A stretch of 64,000 nt of DNA, taken from positions 1 through 64,000 of the forward strand of contig JAMKCH010019846.1 of NCBI GenBank assembly GCA_023653785.1, read 5' to 3'. The DNA is from Ophioderma brevispina. Lineage: Eukaryota > Echinodermata > Ophiuroidea > Amphilepidida > Ophiodermatidae. The notes under the pieces were generated by a model. It did not search any database, was not told the origin of the DNA, and saw only the letters and a program-made list of their open reading frames with translations. Shown in pieces: positions 13,060 through 24,100 of the stretch. The translations under genes and the position numbers were made by a program. Each line of letters starts with the position of its first letter. Within the stretch, counting starts at the first letter, position 1.

Positions 13060-14900
13060 GCAAAAGCAAGTAATTCTGGATAAGAGAATGGGTTGTAAAA
13101 CCCGATCACAAAGGTGCTCTCATATCCAAAGAGAAACAAAGATACATGCACACAGAGCAAGATTGATTAATAGGAAACCAAAAGAATAGGCAAGGCAAAT
13201 GTATGCACAATGACAAAAATCAGTCGATGTTAAACTGATTGAAAAAGCAAACAATTACCCTGTCTTTATCAAAGTGGTTTCCAAAATGAACATAAAAATT
13301 TACAAAAGCACTCCATTTTATAACAATATTAATTTAGCAAACTTAAAAAGTGTGTTTTACAGCCTGCTTTAAAGTTATAAAGATTATTGACAGCACGCAA
13401 ATCAGATGGGATTTCATTCCAAAGACGTGGAAGTGAAATAAACATAGAATTGAAGAAAGAGGAAGTCCTTGCAGATTGGTGCAAAAGCCTAGTACTCTGC
13501 AATATGCTAATTGCTATGTTGAATCAAAGAATTAAAAGAAGTAGGGGTCAAATCATGTAAAATCTTAAAACCCAGAACAAGCCTTTGGATTTTGAAAGCA
13601 TCTTCAAGCCTGACTAGATTCAAATCAAGAAGTCTGCTCAAGTAAGGCAGACGAGCATCCGCCTTTGGTGATTGTTTATAGAATAGTCTGTGTAATTTTC
13701 TGTTGCACTTTCTCTAACCTATCCAAATGATTCCTTTGATGAGGTGCCCAAACACATGCACAGTAAATAGAGCTTTGTAGAGGTTCATCAGTGCATTAGA
13801 AGACATATTTCTTGTGCAACTGATGATGAAGCCAGACAGTTTTGAAACCTTACTTGAAATTGCAGCTATATGAGAGTCAAAAGAAAGATCCCTACTGAAA
13901 GTAACACCAAGTAATTTTAAATTGTTAACTTCAGCAAGTTTACTCTCACCCATAATGTAAAGATCACAATAATCAGGACTTAGATCTAGTCATGTGCATA
14001 ACGGAGCACTTAGAAAGATTGAGAGGCAAATTATTAAGAATAGTCCAATTAAAAATGTTGTGAATATCATTCTGAAGAACATCATGATTACTTTCACTAA
14101 AAATAGGACGAAGTATTGTGTGATCATCTGCAAACTGAAAGAGAGGAGAAGAAACAACATGAGTTAAATCATTGATAAAAAGTAAGAAGAAAATAAGACC
14201 AAGAACAGAGCCCTGAGGAACACCTGAGGTTACAGAACACCACTCTGAAACTGCACCCTTGCACCCAAACCAAAACCCACTGTTCAGCCCTTCCGGAGAG
14301 AAAGTTTGGAACCAAAAAAGAAAAACATTGGAGGATGCCCAATGATGGAGTTTTGAGAGTCAATTTTGTGATCTACTTTGTCAAATGCAGAGCTGAACTC
14401 CAAGAAAATGCCCATCTACAAGATTTTACATTTACGATTATCAAGAGAGTGCAAAGAAGAGATGAAAGCACCTTAACCACATTTGCTCGCAATTTATCCC
14501 AGGCGGAAAACCCAAAACTGGTTAACTGACAAAATTTCTGTTCATATTCATAATACGAACAAATTATCTCTCCAGTAACCTTGCACAAATACTAGTCGTG
14601 AGTGAGACAGGCCGGGTAACTACCACATCATCTTTATCTTCACAACCTTTAAAAACAGGAACAAACATAGCTTCTTCAAGACTTGGAAATTCACCTTTTC
14701 TGACTTTAAGAAATAAAAATATAACCAATACAGGAGGCAAGCTCTTACAACATGATTTCAAGAAAATTGGATAATTTCATCTAGGTCCCGGGATTTGCGA
14801 TTTTTTAGTTTGCGTCCACCGCCTGCATGCTCCAAAAACTCCGCCGAACAAATGTTATTATTTTAAAAAATTATAATTCTGTTCTCCTACTCCTTTCTCT
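13060..14900 (-). pseudogene. CR1/L2-like LINE ORF2 relic (reverse transcriptase and C-terminal part)
   Basis: On the minus strand the blocks of a non-LTR reverse transcriptase follow each other in order. GEFPSLEEAMFVPVFKG and RPVSLT lie near 14620-14720. GVPQGSVLG with FLLFINDLTH and the catalytic FADDHT lie near 14120-14225. LKLLGVTFSRDLSFDSHI lies near 13850-13925. The C-terminal tail has FKIQRLVLGFKILHDLTP near 13550-13600 and SLPRLWNEIPSDLRAVNNLY near 13380-13440. Frameshifts and stops interrupt the frame repeatedly, so it is inactive. The endonuclease domain is not recognisable. It is the best preserved LINE in the window. Confidence 0.92.
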
Positions 14901-15635
14901 CCTCTTCTATCTTCATAAACAAGCTCTTCCTCCACAAAAAGTTTTAAATAATCAACAGCTGGAAAAGGGTACAATACGCAATAACAATAAACTACATGAT
15001 GCAGTCATGACACATTTCCTTGATGTGATGGATCCGTCAGCTCTGGCTTGAAACCCGTGAATTTGCAAGTCAACCAATAAAAAGGACATAATGAATAAAT
15101 GAAAGAAAGCTATGCCTTTTGAACAACTGTTCAGGCCGCAAATCCAAACTTTAATTCTCATGGCCTAAGAAGGAAAAACTACCAATAATGCGGTGCTTGG
15201 AAAATATTGAATTTTAAAGGTTTACTGCCGACCCGAGGGGCAGCATCGCCAGGGGACCGCCATTGTGTGGCGAGTTTGATAGGTATGCATGTAAGTTCAT
15301 CCGGAACTTATTAGTATCGGAGGTAAGTCACGGCACTTTCATGCATGTGCATGCATCATCCGGTTGCGAAATTCAAAATTTGAAATGGCATTGCCTGCCA
15401 GAGCATGCAAGCAAATGGCCGATCCCTCGTCATCGGACATGTCAGTGGCAACAGAACCATGGAGAAGTATAGAGTAGTTCCAATTATTGTACCTCAGGTT
15501 TACTTTATCAATGGACTAAATTTAATCTCTGACCTTGAAGTTTGGGTTCGTTAAAGTTAACAACAGAAGTGAACGTACAAAGCAAGACATAGTCAGGCAG
15601 ATTATTATTTAAAGTGCAACGAGAGATTCACATAG
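14901..15635. other. Intergenic DNA, nothing recognised
   Basis: No convincing gene. A 69-codon ORF at 15263-15472 lies in a slightly more GC-rich patch but shows no recognisable motif. Confidence 0.4.
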
Positions 15636-15639
15636 GGTG

Positions 15640-16000
15640 TTCTAAAAAAATCTAAGTAGTGATTTGCCCTGACTGTAAAGCTTGTCCATCTAAAAAATAT
15701 CCTCATTGAAAGGATAAGCTTGAGAACTGTTTCTTTGGTTTACAAAAATGGTGACATAATCTATATTATAGGAGCAAAATATAAAAATTCAGCCTATGTT
15801 TTACATTGAAAGATTTAACAAATCAAATGCAAATCACATTTTTTCTCTTTGATGCGATTTTGTAGCCAAATACAATTCAAGGTAGGAAATCATAGTGTCT
15901 AATCTATATGAAATTACTATTTTTATGACACAATATTGGGTGCCTCAACATCTCCCGTTGCACCTCTTCAGGCGTCGGTGTCAGTGTATGGTTAATTGCT
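15640..16000 (+). repeat. Diverged copy of the 5' part of the 2-kb WDHD1 exon-1 repeat unit
   Basis: This stretch aligns with 19250-19560 and 21180-21540. Shared blocks in the same order are CTAAAAAA, TGTAAAGCTT, AATTCAGC.TATGTTT, a central GACA/CAATATTGGGTGCC block and AGGC.TCGG. It is clearly older and more diverged than the tandem pair. Part of the duplicated unit is therefore itself a dispersed repeat. Confidence 0.6.
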
Positions 16001-16008
16001 TGAACTGT

Positions 16009-16598
16009 TTAAGGTAGAACGATCCTAATCAAAAATGTTTGTTCCTTGAAAGATCAATCCATTTTTCGTTTGTCCAGTTTTAGTCATTTCAACCATGAAA
16101 AATCCCAAAATGCTTAATTACCATATTTTAATGTTTTTTTCCTTCTTAGCAACGCGTTTTTAGACCTGAGTTACGGAAGATTTGCAAAAACTAAGAACTG
16201 AAGCGGTCTATAGGTCTACCCCGATTTGGAGTTAGGTTTTAGCATAAACATATTAATGAGCCTGGACATCATGTAATTTATATTTTTGAATATGAATCAA
16301 AACCTTTCATAAATTAGAAAAAAAATTCAAATCGTCAGTAAGGGCAAATTGTGTTGTTAATATATAAATACCAAGTTTTATGTTGATAGGTGGTACCCTC
16401 TTGGTCGGGAGAACGCATCAAAATTTCTTAAAAAAAAAAAAAAAAAAATGGCGGCCATATTGGCTCTATTTGCATTAATTTATTCAGAAAGTGTCGGATT
16501 GCACTTAATTCCACATATACTTTAATATATGTATGAAAAGACATGAAAAATGTTCTATGAAATTAAAGACTTAGTTTGATTCGATCTTTCTACCTTAA
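16009..16598. mobile_element. TTAA-bounded non-autonomous DNA element (family D)
   Basis: The left end TTAAGGTAGAACGATC and the right end CGATCTTTCTACCTTAA are near-perfect inverted repeats. Both include the tetranucleotide TTAA, the target site used by piggyBac-type elements. The interior (about 560 bp) has a poly-A tract at 16430-16448 and no protein-coding capacity. Assignment to a superfamily is inference from TTAA only. Confidence 0.7.
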
Positions 16599-16907
16599 TA
16601 ACAAAGCTCCCAGGACAGGTCATGACATGTTTGATGGTGTTGCGTAGCGAATGAGCTCAATAAAAGGGGGAAATTCATTTAGGGAAAGACATTATATTTA
16701 TATCAGGTTTCCGAGTGGTGCAAAGAAATCTTTATATTGTCAGTTATGGTAATTATAAAAGGCCCCGATGCAATACAATAGTCTTTTTAATATTGTATCC
16801 CATTCGGGCATTTTAGTGAGAAAGCCATTATTGAAATATGTACATTGCCAGTTGGACTACAACAATGTCAACGCAAGGTTTGGTTTGAGTCAGCCTGCTC
16901 TTTAAAA

Positions 16908-17022
16908 ATAATAATCATAATATTGAATGGCTTTTTCGTTATGATACAAGAAATATTGCACACCTCGCTAGGAAAAATATTCTTGTATCATACTCAAGCC
17001 ATTCAATATTATATAATTATTT
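16908..17022. repeat. Near-perfect hairpin of about 115 bases
   Basis: The left arm (ATATTGAATGGCTT...ATGATACAAGAA.TATT) and the reverse complement of the right arm match over about 45 positions with only a small bulge, around a loop of about 18 bases (GCACACCTCGCTAGGAA). This could be a short MITE or a pre-microRNA-like transcript. The stem is longer than a typical animal pre-miRNA, which favours the MITE reading. The 96-codon ORF across it is a shadow. Confidence 0.75.
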
Positions 17023-17572
17023 GGAGTGTTATTTGTTGTACGCACATGCTTCTTATACTTATCACTTGTTATTTATTGTGCAAAATGTGTTCATGCGGTC
17101 TTGCTTTTTATTACTTTTTCATAGAGGTTCTTTAAATTACCCAATTAACAAATTTGGATGCATTCCATGAAGGGTTTTTACGCGAGTACGGTGAATGTTT
17201 CTGCTGTCGCAAGGACTACAAAGTCCCAAACCTTACTTAGTTCTCGCACTATTTCTAACCATTCAGAAGTATCATGAAGATAGGGGTCCATAAAACATTC
17301 CTTTTATTTATTGATCGGATTTATTTATAAGAAAAATTACAGGGTTATACTTCTTTACGTAACTTGGCTTGATTGGCCTTGGGTAATATACTCATTATAA
17401 TGTGGGACTTTTTGAAAGTATAAGTATAATTGGAGAATCGTAACATAACGATTGTACAAAAGCGTTACTATTTTTATTTAATGTGTAAATGAAAATAACT
17501 CGGTAAGTGCAACACAAAACGGCCTGCCTCGGAGGACCTCATTTTCTCCAGGGATGTGCAAATTCCCGTTTT
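17023..17572. other. Intergenic DNA, nothing recognised
   Basis: AT-rich, without a supportable gene or a paired repeat. Confidence 0.4.
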
Positions 17573-17757
17573 ACAGGGCTAGAATTCGACAAGACTGATC
17601 TCGAGCAAAGATTCTCGGTAGTTGATTTGCGGGCATCAATGTTGATTCTGGAAAAACTTTCGAATTTACACTTTCGCGCAATTAGATTGATGCCCGCAAA
17701 ATTCATTTATTGAGAATCAAGACTGATTCTCGCACTCTGCTATGAAATTCTACCCTG
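17573..17757 (+). mobile_element. MITE-like element, family A, copy 2 (both ends present)
   Basis: The left end ACAGGGCTAGAATTC and the reverse complement of the right end (ACAGGGTAGAATTTC) form imperfect terminal inverted repeats bounding about 185 bp. Internally GATTGATGCCCGCAAA and TTTGCGGGCATCAAT form a second perfect stem. The copy at 7070-7240 is the same family in the opposite orientation. Confidence 0.75.
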
Positions 17758-18475
17758 TGTGCAAGCAAATGCTACCTATTTTGAAGAGTAACTGCTACAA
17801 AATTGGGATTGTATAACATTTTTACAATGCCAACACATACAAAAGCATAACATTTATGATTTAAAATTGTCAAAACATGCTATACAAAAATTTCAAAGCA
17901 TGTGCACCACTGTCCAGGGTAAGATCATTCTTGCTCCAGTCATCGACTTTCACATAAAAGCAACATGTGGCCGACTTCTGCTCTTGCGCACAGGCGAATC
18001 GGCCAACAAATTATGACGACTGATATTTTCACGATCATTTTGATGCACTAGGATTGATACGAGGAAATTCATACTGATCGTGAAATGGGGGGTAACAGCC
18101 ACCATTTTAGTCAGTGTTGCAAAAGTTAAGAAATGTTGTGGCGGCCATGGCAACGATCGGCATAGGCATACTCGTTCAGGGTGTGCAGGCATGCAAAACA
18201 GCTATAGGGATCTGGTGGTCTTGGGGGAGGAATTTATGTCGATTATGACCGGAGTGGATTGGGGTCGCATCTTTCTGTAGCAATGTAGTGAATAAAAATT
18301 TGCACGACTTTCAAGTTCCTATTCTGTAAAAGAATTTTTGATGGGATAGTCCATGTTAAAGTCTAAAAGGAGAGGGAAAAGGGTACCCGTTTAAACGTTT
18401 AGTGACTGTCTTAAAACACTTTAACGGAATACTGCAGCCCTACAAAGCAACCCAAGTACATGCTCAGCAGGACTA
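17758..18475. other. Intergenic DNA, nothing recognised
   Basis: A short dyad (TTCACGATCA and TGATCGTGAA) lies at 18027-18085. The ORFs at 17950-18192 (minus) and 18080-18280 (plus) overlap each other and show no domain. Confidence 0.4.
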
Positions 18476-18613
18476 CTCTGGCTAATGATTTCTTGGACAG
18501 TTAGAACTACGCCACGCTTTCCGCCAAAGGGCACCATCGTGGTGTTGCACGTAAATGCAACACGCAAAGTCAATACGCACGTTTATTATGTCCAAGAAAT
18601 TATGGGCCCAGAG
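18476..18613. mobile_element. Small MITE with TTTCTTGGACA inverted repeats
   Basis: The left arm CTCTGGCTAATGATTTCTTG and the reverse complement of the right arm (CTCTGGGCCCATAATTTCTTG) pair over about 23 positions and both continue GACA. Inside, GTGTTGCACGTAAATGCAAC plus the following AC forms a smaller hairpin. Length is about 138 bp, no coding capacity. Confidence 0.7.
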
Positions 18614-18639
18614 TATGAACCAGAGGCCAATGTTATTTT

Positions 18640-18815
18640 AAGTGTAACACTACTCGTTTAAAAAAGTACTTGCAAATAATGATGGTTAACCATTAAAACG
18701 GCAGTTTTTGTCAGTATTGGAGAAAGAAAGGGATAATTTGAGGGTACATGAGAGAAAAAATATGGCCTCCTCCTTCATCAGATAAACAAAATGATACTAC
18801 TTCCGGTTTTTAAAT
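18640..18815 (+). repeat. Fragment of element family E (TTAA-bounded, GATGGTTAACCATTAAA core)
   Basis: Shares the blocks GATGGTTAACCATTAAAAC, GGCAGTTTTTG, GAAAG and ATATGGCC...GATACTACT, in the same order, with the copies around 46000-46410 and 53417-56889. Only the internal part is recognisable here. Confidence 0.55.
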
Positions 18816-19229
18816 CGGGGGTCCCAAAGATGATCAGGAAACAAGCACCGTGAAAAATGTGGCTTCATTGGTGGCCATTTTTGAAATTAAGATTGACAGC
18901 CATATTGCTATTGACCTAAATGAATAGCTATTTAACCCCATTTTTTGCATCATTTTAAACATGTATTTGTCCAAAAAAAAATGGAGGTTATGGCATTTAA
19001 GCTCTTGAAAGGAATATTTCATAGTGGGGTTAACCTATAGAGGTCGCTGTAGGCCAAATAGGGGCGCTATATTTTGGCACTTTATCAGAATTGGTCAGGG
19101 GGCCTCAATATGTGTAGGCATGCCAAGTTTCACGCTTTTAGGCAAAAGTGCACACTAAGTGTGCTTAGGAACTGGGCTTGGGAATATATGTGTCTTCCCT
19201 GCATTTAAAGGTTGTGCATATGGCAACGA
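18816..19229. other. Upstream flank of the tandem duplication
   Basis: No gene recognised. The sequence is not repeated in front of the second unit, so the duplication starts at about 19230. Confidence 0.4.
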
Positions 19230-20198
19230 GAGATACATAACAAGTATCCCTAAAAATAGGAAAATTCTGATTTTTGCCACAGTAAAGCTTTTTATAAAAA
19301 CGTCCCATGTGAAAGGATTCAGCTGAAAAAATATTTTCTGTGATAAAAAAATTGTGCAATTTCTAATTTGTTATAGGAGGCAATACTAGAATTCAGCGTA
19401 TGTTTATATGAAAAGTAAGGCAAATGAAACTCGCCTTTTTGTTCATTTTCAAGGCTTTCTGTTAACCAAAGAAAGGTAAGAAAATATTTTGGGGGGTTGT
19501 ATCTATATGACATCACTAATAGACACAATGGGTGCCCCAAATCTCATGGCACATTTAAGGCAGGCGGACACAAAAATGGGTACCGGGGAGCAAATTAACC
19601 AAAAATGAGACCTCTACTCTCCATTACCTAAATGTGCTGGTAATGCCCTGGATGCGCATTGTCGTTGCGATACTTGCTAGCTGGTCCAGGCTCTGGATTG
19701 CAATGGTTTCTTGCTAGTTCTAGCGGCTTTCGGCTGATCTCAAGCTGCGAATGCCTATTTTTGGGTTTTATGGTACAGTTTGAGCAGCCATAGGGTATGA
19801 GCAAAAGTCCAGGAATTGGGTCCACCTGATAACTTTGCATCCGGTGAATGAAAAGACCCTACCCCATTCCCAAATTTGCCGAGATAAAAAACCTGGCGCT
19901 CAACTCACTCACTAAAATACTGCCCGGTCTGCTTTCATTTGCAGAAAATAGTGTCTACTCAAATCCTTCAAAACCTTTCCATTAGAGTTGGAAGTTGCCA
20001 TTTCCTCTCGTGTACATGGGGCTTTTTTTCAGTATTTTATAGTATTTATCAAAATACCTTTTAAATGGGTACACGTGTGCAACATCCAGAAGGGGCGGGC
20101 TTAGCAGTAGAAGAAAGATCAAATTTTGCGCATCACGCTAGTACGCTAAACCACGGCTATTAGTAATGGACCATAATCAAGTACCGGCTTGTATTTGA

Positions 20199-20620
20199 AT
20201 GATATCAATTGCAAACAAAATGTTTTATACCTGCTTGCAAAAGCAGAAGGGGAATTGCGAGGGCGTGTGTGTTGTGTATGTGCTGTGTGTGTGTTCCGTT
20301 TGGTTAGGTTGTTTTTCAGTTCTTGTTCAAAAAGTTAAAGTCCGAATTTTAACCAGATTGGAGTTAGGTGCAGTAGGAGTCCCTTCATATGTGGTGTCAA
20401 AGGTCATAGACCAAGGGTCAAAGGTAATCAGAGGTCATGTTGTATGTGTGTTCCAGTTTGGTTAGGTTTTGTTTTCGTCTTGTTCAAAAAAGGTGAAGTC
20501 AGATTAAACCAGGCTTGGGGTTAAGGTGCAATCGGGGTCCCTCATATGTGGATGATGACTAAGGTCAAAGGTCATGGGCAAAGGTCATCTGAGGTCATGT
20601 TCCCGACTGCCATCTTGCCA
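20199..20620 (+). repeat. Dispersed repeat rich in AGGTCA half-sites, copy in unit 1
   Basis: Contains a TATGTG.TGTTCC.GTTTGG block, an ACCAG.CTTGG.GTTA block, TCATATGTGGATGATG, then AAGGTCAAAGGTCAT at 20561 and further AGGTCA motifs. The same order recurs at 21800-22260 and 62590-62930. AGGTCA spaced by one base (AGGTCAAAGGTCA) is the direct-repeat-1 form bound by nuclear receptors; function here is unknown. Confidence 0.7.
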
Positions 20621-20960
20621 TGGGATGATTTGTTGCAAGTGACTTGTGACAGTATTTTTAAAATTACTACCCAGGGTGCTCAATTCGTGGAAAAATTGTA
20701 TCTAGGAGCCAAATTACTTGAAAATGAGACCCCTGTGGTTTGGATTGGCACTACAAAGAACTGCACTCACGGCTTAGCTGTCTCTGTGGCAGTGTGAGAA
20801 ATAAATACCTATCTGCCTTTCTAAATTGGGATAAAATCCGGGAGATGCAGTAGGTGAAATACCCAAAATCCTATGAGAATGTTTAATTAACTTTTTAAGT
20901 AAACTAAATTTATGGTAAAAAGGTTAGAGTAGAGAGGAAGGATTTGGACACACACTCGAC

Positions 20961-21145
20961 ATGGCCCCACTAACAGAACCACTTCGAGCTGCCAACAGTG
21001 CCGGTCACACAGATCTTCTGTATGGAGGATGTTGGCAAATTGATCCTCACCTGTGGAAGTGATGGGGATGTGAGGATCTGGAAGGAATTGTGGATGACCC
21101 AGAAAGTATCAAAGTTGGAAAGTGGCACATGCCATTGCATTCAAG
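20961..21145 (+). CDS. WDHD1 exon 1 (first coding exon), unit 1, frame broken
   Basis: The ATG at 20961 begins MAPLTEPLRAA.SAGHTDL, then the frame slips by one base near 21017. The next frame gives EDVGKLILTCGSDGDVRIWK, the first WD40 blade of WDHD1. A second slip follows near 21090, where comparison with unit 2 supports a DPESIKVGE reading. The exon ends before GTAAGT. It is chosen as the first exon because its start aligns with the known short N terminus of the family. Even with both copies compared, its last codon leaves a one-base phase conflict with exon 2, so at least one base is wrong. Confidence 0.88.
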
Positions 21146-24100
21146 GTAAGTTTTGGAGAGACAGCAGAGATTTGACATAACAGGTGCTCCTAAAAAATAT
21201 GAAAAATTCTATTTTTGACCACCAATGTAAAGCTTTTTATAAAAAGGTCCCCCATGTGAAAGGATTCAGATGAAAAATATGTCTTTGATAAAAAAATTGT
21301 GAACATAATGAAATTTCTAATTTCGTTTATGAGGAGCCTTACTCAATTCAGCCTATGTTTTATATTGAAAAATAAGCAAATGAAACTCGCATTTTGTTTT
21401 CAAGACATTTTTGTAAAAAAAACAAAGACAAGGGTAACAAAAACAAATCTATTGGGGTCGTATCTATCTGAAATCACTAATTGACACAAAATATGGGTTC
21501 CCCCAAAATCTCTGTTGCCACAGTTAAGGCAGGCGACACAAAAATGCGTACCGGGAGGCCAAATACCCGAAAATGAGACCTCTACTCTCCATTACCTAAA
21601 TGTGCTGGTATTAGCCCTGGGGATGAGCATGCCGGTTTGTTGATTTTCCCTATGCGATACTTTCTTGGCTAGATGGTCCACGGCTCTGAGGCAATAGTTT
21701 ATCAGTAGATAGCACGATACATTTACGACGATCACGCTTAAGTACGCTAACTACGGCTTATCTAGTAACGTACCATAAATCAAGTGACCCAGCTTGTATT
21801 CATTAATGATATCATCTGCAAACTAAAGTTGGTTTTTATCCCCTGGCTGAAAAAAGCAAGAAGGGGATATTGCGAGCGGTGTGAATGTCCGTATGGTGTG
21901 TATGTTCCCCCCCAGTTTGGTAGGTTTGGTTTTTCAGGTATTGTTCAAAAGTGGAAGTCCGATTTCAACCAGACTTGGAGTTTAGCGTGCAGTAGGAGTT
22001 CCATTCATATGTGGATGACGAAGGTCATAGACCAGGGTCAAAGGTAATCTGAGAGTAATGTGGTATGGTGTTCCAGTTGGTTAGGTTTTTGTTTTTCGGT
22101 CTGTTTAAAAAGTTGAACGTCGATTTAACCAGCTGGGGATTAAGGTGCAAATAGGGGGTCCCTTCATATGTGGATGATGTAAAGGTCATGGGCAAAGGTC
22201 ATCTGAGGTATGTTCCAGTTCCATATTGCCAGGGGGTATGCAAAGTTTACTTGTGACAGTCAAAAAAAAAATTGTATACCTAGAGCCAAATTACTTGAAA
22301 ATGAGACCCCTGTGGTTTGGATTTGCACTACAAAGAACTTCACTCTCTGGTTATAGCTTGTTCTGTGGCAGTGCATGAGCAATAAATACTACGTGTTGTC
22401 CTAATAAACGCCCCTGCTTCTAATAAAGCCCATGCTCTAAGAAACCGCCCCCCCCCACACGATTTTTGGATAAAACATCAAGAAAATGAGTTAGTTAAGC
22501 TTCAAACGAAATCACATGATTATGGCAGGGACGGTTGTCATCATATCATATCGCTTGTCATCAATGCTTTTCTGCTTCAAGACTATTCAAAACTAGGACC
22601 CACGTGTTGATTAATAGTCCTGGGTTGAAATCCTACCAGGATGCGACAAGCACACTGAACACCCGTTTATAAACTGAAGGTAGGGAAGGTGATTTTTTAT
22701 GGGGATTTTTGACTTTCAATTTTGACTGTAATAACGCCCCCACTTTGAATTGAAAAATGCACCGCCCCCTGGGGTTATTAGGAACAATAGGTATCTGCCT
22801 TTCTTAAATTGTGAACAAAATCCATGGAGCATGCAGTAGGTGGGTAAAAATACCCAAAATCCTATGAGAATGTTTAATTAACTTTTATTAACTAAATTTT
22901 TATGGTCACAGGTAGAGTAGAGAGGCTTTGGACAAACACACTCTAACATCATTCCCACATAACACAGAACCACTTCGAGCTGACCACAGTGCCGGTCACA
23001 CAGATCCTGCTATGAGGATGTTTGGCAAAAGTGATCCCACCTGTTGAAGTGATGGGGATGTGAGGATCTCTGGAAGGACAATGGTGGTTGAATGACCCAG
23101 AGTATCAAAAGTGGAGAATGGCACATGCCATTGCAGTCAAGGTAGTTTATGGTAGAAGACAGCAGAGGCTTGATGGATCACACCACTAATAACCTAGGTG
23201 TAGCAGACAACCTCAATGCCGAACACAGTGTTGGCTCCGAAAGATGGCCCTTTTGGCCAAAATGAAAGTCACAAAATGTTGATAAGTTGTTCCCTTTAAT
23301 TGAAATTAATCATAATTTGTGGACTAGTAACAGACCATTTGGGTGGAATATTTTGTCTGTGCATTTTTTGTAATAACTTCTGAGGGTTTGGGGAAACTCA
23401 ATTTTGATTTCAGTCACATTCACTAGTCGTGGACGTTTTGAAAACGTGCAATCTTTCGATGCTATGTAGCTCAGAAATCAGCCTTCTCATAGAAAAACGA
23501 AACTTTTAATTTTTGTTGAAGATGTATGGTCCCTAATCTCCCAAAAAATCCCGTTTGGAAATAACCAGAGTCGCTTTAATAGCCGAGAAAATTGATGTTT
23601 GGCCGAGAGGTCATTTTACACAGGTAGTTTATTTAGTGTGTTGATTCCTGTTGGCAAATGAGTGTAAATTAGGATTGGGAAAGATATGGGGATAAATTCA
23701 GATTGGGAGAAGGCATATTGACAATTTCATGCTGGCTTCCCAATTAGAGGTGCATTGTAGGATATTGATCTTTGTTTTTCTTTCTGAGATTAAATGCTAA
23801 ATGACCTTAAAATAAGCTTCATCACATTTTGTTTGATTTGGATGTTGTAGTTTCAATGGTGTTATGAAGAACTGCTTGTTTTAAACTGTTCTTGATGAAC
23901 TTGTAACAGTATTTGATTGTTCTTATGCCAGTGTTCATAACTTGCTTGCTTTGGCTTATTATTCTGTGCCCTAAGGCAGGTTTCACGGCTCCCAATTGTT
24001 CCACTTATTTCTGTCCTCAGAGCCTTCCTTTTCAACCACGCATATGACTGCATGTCCCCTCGTTTCATCAGCAGATCCTATTCTCCTTTCGTCCTCTAGG

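Larger units (their letters stand above)
19230..21165 (+). repeat. Tandem duplication unit 1, carrying WDHD1 exon 1
   Basis: Unit 1 aligns along its length with 21166-23170. Matching landmarks are a block near 19300/21230 (TTTTTATAAAAA.GTCCC), the TTAAGGCAGGCG block at 19555/21525, the block GAGACCTCTACTCTCCATTA at 19608/21571, the AGGTCA-rich block at 20390-20600/22015-22210, and coding exon 1 at the 3' end. Unit 1 alone carries about 390 bp at roughly 19720-20110. The copies differ by dozens of one-base gaps, mostly in homopolymers. Confidence 0.88.
21166..23170 (+). repeat. Tandem duplication unit 2, carrying a second copy of WDHD1 exon 1
   Basis: Follows unit 1 directly: sequence just after the exon-1 donor in unit 1 (GACAGCAGAG) runs into the start block of unit 2, and the same GACAGCAGAG follows the exon copy at 23160. 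Unit 2 lacks the 390 bp private to unit 1 but carries a family C MITE at 22400-22782 that unit 1 lacks. One copy with and one without each insertion is what two alleles would look like. Confidence 0.88.
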
